This document shows positions 59,522-64,000 of a DNA stretch of 64,000 nt, piece by piece (positions within the stretch are counted from its first letter, which is position 1; each line of letters starts with the position of its first letter). Below the pieces are notes generated by a model. The model ran no database searches and had not been told where the DNA came from. It was given only the letters and a program-made list of their open reading frames with translations. This DNA is from Microthyrium microscopicum (taxonomy: Eukaryota > Ascomycota > Dothideomycetes > Microthyriales > Microthyriaceae): the NCBI GenBank assembly GCA_010405405.1, contig MU004238.1, positions 2,102,262-2,166,261 on the forward strand, read 5' to 3'. The position numbers and the translations under genes are program-made.

Positions 59522-59578
59522 TAAGTTAAGGTAATTATAAGCTATATAACCTACTTTACTATAATTCTAATACTTACT
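59522..59578 (-). pseudogene. Decayed gag CCHC zinc knuckle of outer element
   Basis: The minus-strand frame reads Y*NYSKVGYIAYNYLN. Against the CxxCxxxGHxxxxC knuckle, the Cys and His positions are all Tyr (TGT or CAT changed to TAT). The spacing of the knuckle and its KVG and I-A-Y-N positions are kept. It lies about 1 kb upstream of the RT, as gag should. Confidence 0.6.
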
Positions 59579-60764
59579 TTTACTAGAGTTACTAAGAAAT
59601 AGCTATTTAACTCTAGGTATTATATTACTCTTTAGTTTATCTAGCTTTAAAGCCCTATTAGAAGGGCTTAGTCTAGACTTCTTTAACTTATTCCTTTAAG
59701 AACCTTATTAAGTCTTATCCTTTAAATCTATAAATATTAAACGCTATTTAGAGAATTTACTATTCTTAATATCTTTTTTAAGAGTAGTTAGTATCTTCTA
59801 GTTACTAATAAATCTTAAATACTTTAAAATATATTAAGATAAGGCTTCTTTAGCTATCTTAACTATATAGTTTAGGTTAAAGATTATATTATTTCTAAGA
59901 TAAGTAAATAGTCTATTACTAAAGAATAATAAATAAATTAATACGTTATTAATCTTATACTTATAAAAGAGAAGTACAAATTTATTAAAGTATTCTTAGA
60001 AGGTTTTTTTCTTTATTATAGTAGTTAAGAAGCTCTAAAAGACCTTATAACGCTTCTTAATAGGCAGACTAAGAAGTTTAAGAGCCTATTATTCTATAAG
60101 GGCCTATATAGGTTCGTATTAGTCTAGTTTAGCTAACTAGATCTAGAAATTAATATAATTATTCTAAATAGGTTACATAACCTTCTTATTAAGATAATTA
60201 TAAGCTTAGAGAACTACTAGATATAAGTCCTCTTTATATTTCTTTATAGTAAGTATATTAGTTATATTAAAGACCTAATCCTTATACTCTTATAAACTTT
60301 TAGCTTTATATATCTATAGTTTATTACTACTATAAGCTAATTTAGAGCTATTATATTTAATATAGGCCAAAATAGCTAGGCTAGCGTTATATTAACTCTA
60401 TTTATTAATCTACTTAACTAAATAAAGTTCTCTATATTTATAAGCTACTTTTATTACTTTAAATTATTTAATTTTAAGTATATTACGTATTTACTATATT
60501 TTAGCTTATAGCTATTCTAACGTCTCTTTTATATTTACTACTAGTTCTAAATAAGCTTATTCTATATTATTAGGATTACCTATAGAGCTACTTAGTCTTA
60601 CTAGAGTTAGTATAACTATATCTAGTATAACTAGATTTAATCTAGCTAGTTTTATTTTAAAAGCCTTACCCTTAGGTTTTATTAGTTTATTACTTATAAC
60701 TAATCGTAGTATTTTAAAGAAAAAGCTTTATAAATACTTTATTAGTAAGAAGTAATTATAATAT

Positions 60765-61123
60765 TAGAGATTAGGATTATAAAGTAGATAAGAAGGTTAT
60801 AAAATACTTAATAGATTAAATATATAGAAATAGAAATAAGAGTAATTACTAAGGAACTATAAAGAGATTCCTTAGCCTCTATCTTATTACCTAAAAACCT
60901 CTAAGGTTCCTCTCTAAGCTAAAGTAGTTTATCTATAAGCTAAGGTACCTTAAAAGTACGCTTAGCTACTAATTATAATAGTTAAGGACCTATTAATTCT
61001 CTTAACTATAGAATATACTAAAGCTAAAGAAGCAGCTCTACTAACTTCTAATAGCTATTAGGCTAAAGCACTTAGGCTACAATGCCTATCTTAGAGAGTC
61101 CGTTAGGTTTACTATCTAATATA
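60765..61123 (-). repeat. Outer element LTR, right (5' LTR)
   Basis: About 359 bp. It is the 5' LTR because gag and pol read leftward from it on the minus strand. Confidence 0.8.
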
Positions 61124-61129
61124 TCCTAT

Positions 61130-61410
61130 ATCTTTATATTACTATTAATCTTATTTTCTATAGGCTTATCTTTATAGATAGAAGTAGTTAGTTTTAGTAG
61201 TACTACTAGTAACTTTTCTTTAATCTTATTTTATATCTTTATATTACTATTAATCTTATTTTTTATAGACTTATCTTTATAGATAGAAGTAGCTAATTTT
61301 AGTAGTACTACTAGTAATTTTTCTTTAATTTTATTCTATATCTTTATATTACTCTTAACCTTCTTTTTTTAAGGCTTATCTTTATAGATAGGAGTAGCTT
61401 ATTTCGCTAA
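61130..61410 (-). repeat. 105-bp tandem repeats, right fragment (about 2.7 units)
   Basis: Units start at 61131, 61236 and 61341, an exact 105-bp period; the third decays after about 70 bp. The minus-strand reading is 35 codons per unit (KDKPIENKINSNIKI, then NKIKEKLLVVLLKLTTSIY), with one stop where Gln is likely. A 35-residue period in frame shows this was coding sequence. The family is not recognised. Confidence 0.7.
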
Positions 61411-63027
61411 CTTTTATAAAGATTTTATAATAGCTTTAATAGATATATTAAAGATACTATTATTTAGATTCTTTATTATAATAACTTTAGAGCTTTAGCT
61501 AGTAGTTTTTTTAGTAACTTTAATATTTTTAGTCTTAGCCTTAATAGCTATATCTTCTTTAATTATATCTTTAATTATAAAGAGAATATATACTATAATT
61601 ATTTTAGTATCTTATCTCTTAAAGTATTTAAAGCAGCCTTTAGATAAATTAGCTACTAAGTTAGTTAATTCTTTAGAATTAATTTATATACGTAGTCTTA
61701 GCTTTATTAGGCTAAATTAATATTTACTTATAGCTATATTTACTTTACCTTTCTTAGGCTTCTTTTTTATTTTTATATTAAGAAGAAACTTTTAAGAGAG
61801 TTTAGATTAAATTTCTTTATATAAGTAATCTATAGTATTCTCTACTATACTAGTATTGTTAATAATTTATTAAAGTTTAGTTTAATCTAAATCTTTAATT
61901 TATAAAATAGACTTAAAAGTTATAAAGACTTTATATTTATATATAATATCTAAGCTTTTATTAAAGTTATAAAGTTCTTCTTTATTTTTAAGATCTTATT
62001 ACTTAGTCTTAGTAATAATAACCTAAAGCTTCTTTATTAAGATCTTTTTCTATTTAGTAGTAGACTTTTTATTATACTTTTATTATATATAAAACTTACT
62101 AGTAATATCTAAAAATACTACTAGCTTAATAGCTATAAATATAGAAGGGACTTAAATATATAGGTCTTTTTTATCTAGTTTATTATAAAAAAATACTAAT
62201 ATATTTATATAACGTTAAGAATAAATAAGATTACGTAGCTTTAATAGTTTATTTTAAGCTATAGTAATATATTATTCTCTAATATATACTTACTCTTTAT
62301 ATATATATATATCTTCTACTAAATAAAGTTATTATTTAATATTAAAAAAAGCGTAATTAATTTTAAAGACTTAGCTACCTTCTCTATCTTTAAGTACTAT
62401 TATAATAAGAGCAACTTAAGTATATATCTTATTAAAGTATATATTTAGTAATAACGTTACTAATTCTATATCTTAAGCCTATATAAAGATTTTCTAGCCT
62501 AGGGCGTTATATACTTTTACTAACTCTTTATTTTCTTATAGTAGTAAAGTACTATCTAGAGTATATAATTATAAAAAGAAGAGATAATATAATATATCTT
62601 TATAGCCTTTACGCTTAAATATATATTATAATTATAGGATTATAAAGTACTTATTTATAATCTTAAAACTAGCTTTATAGTGAAACTAAGAGTTATTTCT
62701 TAAGAAGCTATACTTAATAAAATCTAGGTTTATAATTTATTATATCTAATATAGACTTATAGATTTACTATTTACTAGGTAAATTTTAAGATATTTCTTA
62801 ATATAGTTAATATACTATAAATAATTAACCTAATTAAATTTTAGTAGCTAAATTAATAAAAGATTTTTCTTATTATTAAATTACTTAAAGGTCTTTTTTT
62901 TAGTCTTATTTTATAGCTATTTAAGACGCTTATTATTCTTAGTTATAGTTTACTTAATATATTTTTAGAGATTTTAGTTTGCTTTAACTCCTTCTTTCTA
63001 TATAACTTATTTTTTCTTTATAGCTAG

Positions 63028-63090
63028 CTTTTTAGGTTTAGACTTAAGCTTTTTAGGTTTAGACTTAGACTTTTTAGGTTTAGACTTTAG
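63028..63090 (-). repeat. 21-bp repeats encoding a Lys/Pro/Ser heptad
   Basis: Three units start at 63028, 63049 and 63070 with a 21-bp period. On the minus strand they encode repeats of the type SKPKK(L/S)K. Together with the 35-codon repeats this suggests a large basic, low-complexity protein gene on the minus strand, now decayed. Confidence 0.6.
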
Positions 63091-64000
63091 CTTTTTATTA
63101 CTTCTAGCTATCTTGTTATTAATTATAATATTAGAAAACGTATTCTTATCTTTATTTATTATAAGCTCTTTAATAATATAACTAGACTTATAAGGTTTAA
63201 ATTTCTTAGCTTATACTAATATAGGTTTATTTTTCTTAGCTTTTTTATTATTCTCCTTATTTTACTTAAATTCTAATATTTCTTAAAGAGTTTCTCTTAT
63301 ATTAGGATTATTTTTAAGTTACTATTACTACTTTTTAGTAAAGAGTTTTTATATTAGCTTTAGATTCTTAGGAAGGGCTAGTTTATTTTTAGCGTTTTTA
63401 GTTCTTACTATAGTAAGAATAGGAAGTCTATTAAAGTTAGCCTTTTAGCTCTAATAAATATAAAAAAATAAGGCTTTAAAACTTATATATTAGGTAGAGA
63501 AATAGGTTAATAAGAAATAGATTATAATAGTAATATAGAGTTATATAAATTAAGTATAATTAGTAGTTTTAGCTATCTTTATAGTTATTCTTAAAGACTT
63601 CTAATAATTATATAGAGATAGTTAAAAAGAAATAATAGTATAGGTCTAAAAAGCTTTATACTATATAGCTAGCTAACTTTACTTATTTAATAATTATAAT
63701 CTAAGCTTACTTAACTAAAGTAATACTTTAAGCTAAGTAAGTAACTAGTATAAAAGAGTATAATAAGATTAAGTAAGCTTATAAATAATAACCTACTATA
63801 TTAGGAAATTAGCTCCTATCTACTTTTAACTCCTAAAATAGTAGTAAGTACCTATATAGATTATATTACGTTATTATAGCTAATAATAAAATTAAGTTAT
63901 TAAATTTATATAGTAAAAGAGTTTAGTATAAAGAATAGATAGTACTATAAGTTTAATAGGATTATTTTTAGTTTCTATAATTATAAGCTTATAGATAGTA

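Larger units (their letters stand above)
44761..61123 (-). mobile_element. Outer LTR retrotransposon, Ty3/gypsy-like, interrupted by the inner element
   Basis: Direct repeats of about 360 bp bound it (44761-45120 and 60765-61123). They begin and end with ta, as expected if TG..CA was changed by RIP. A target duplication tcctat flanks it (44755-44760 and 61124-61129), and removing the element restores the 105-bp repeat unit around the site. Without the inner insertion its length is about 8.7 kb. Minus-strand order is 5' LTR (right side), gag with zinc knuckle (about 59.55 kb), reverse transcriptase (58.6-58.2 kb), then the remaining pol region to the left. A plus-strand frame near the left LTR (45.8-47.0 kb, continuing at 54.66 kb) is an extra antisense gene or another older insertion. 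Confidence 0.8.
41839..64000. mobile_element. AT-rich, RIP-decayed repeat block with nested elements
   Basis: All 22 kb are TA-rich with CpA and TpG nearly absent and no intact gene. Two LTR retrotransposons are recognised inside. The remainder (41839-44760 and 61124-64000) is an older sequence whose best-preserved frames are on the minus strand and include 35-codon tandem repeats. The block continues past the window, so its outer end is not seen. Confidence 0.8.

Noticed and set aside
41839-64000. CRISPR array or satellite from the regular repeats in the AT block
   Set aside because: The repeats are direct LTRs and in-frame coding tandem repeats in a eukaryotic genome; no spacer-repeat pattern exists.

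Overview
The window is nuclear DNA of a filamentous ascomycete (Pezizomycotina). Genes are split by many short introns (about 46-71 bp, GT..AG, often with a gctaac or ctaac branch site). The gene set is fungal (AcrB, CCR4, ASF1, the TFIIIC B-block subunit, a P450, an APC permease). Very AT-rich stretches carry the signature of repeat-induced point mutation (RIP). The order within Pezizomycotina cannot be fixed by eye.

The layout is two-speed. A GC-balanced gene island (1-3334) holds the 5' part of a TFIIIC subunit gene and a cytochrome P450, both on the minus strand. It is interrupted by a 10.9-kb AT-rich element (3335-14280) with matching 19-bp terminal inverted repeats and palindromic TAAACGTTTA motifs near both ends: a large, RIP-decayed DNA transposon that I cannot assign to a superfamily. 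A second gene island (14281-41810) carries, in order, an amino-acid/choline-type permease (-), a CCDC137-like nucleolar protein (-), two tandem BTB paralogues (+), a CE1-type acetylxylan esterase (-), histone chaperone ASF1 (+), AcrB (+), an LYRM5-like LYR protein (+), a SAM methyltransferase (-), CCR4 deadenylase (+) and a tail-anchored orphan (+). From about 41811 to the right edge the DNA is again AT-rich and decayed.

The right-hand AT block can be read as three layers. The oldest is an unidentified minus-strand gene-like sequence with 105-bp (35-codon) tandem repeats and a lysine-rich heptad repeat. An LTR retrotransposon (44761-61123, 360-bp LTRs, target duplication tcctat) is inserted inside that tandem array. 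A second LTR retrotransposon (47004-54656, 226-bp LTRs, target duplication ctacc) is inserted inside the first. Both retrotransposons lie on the minus strand and show decayed Ty3/gypsy-like reverse transcriptase. The catalytic YxDD reads YxNN in both, as expected from RIP-type G-to-A change. The two inner LTRs differ only by transitions (25 by hand count, no transversions).

The ordinary genes do not form an obvious pathway. They are housekeeping functions (Pol III transcription, chromatin assembly, mRNA deadenylation, ubiquitin-network signalling, mitochondrial ETF regulation) mixed with accessory ones (P450, permease, secreted esterase, BTB pair). The most unusual content is the TIR element, the nested and fully datable insertions, the BTB pair with a shared paired-CxxC tail, and a probable GC-AG intron. 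Exon borders were deduced by eye from frame, splice consensus and family resemblance; none was confirmed by transcript data.
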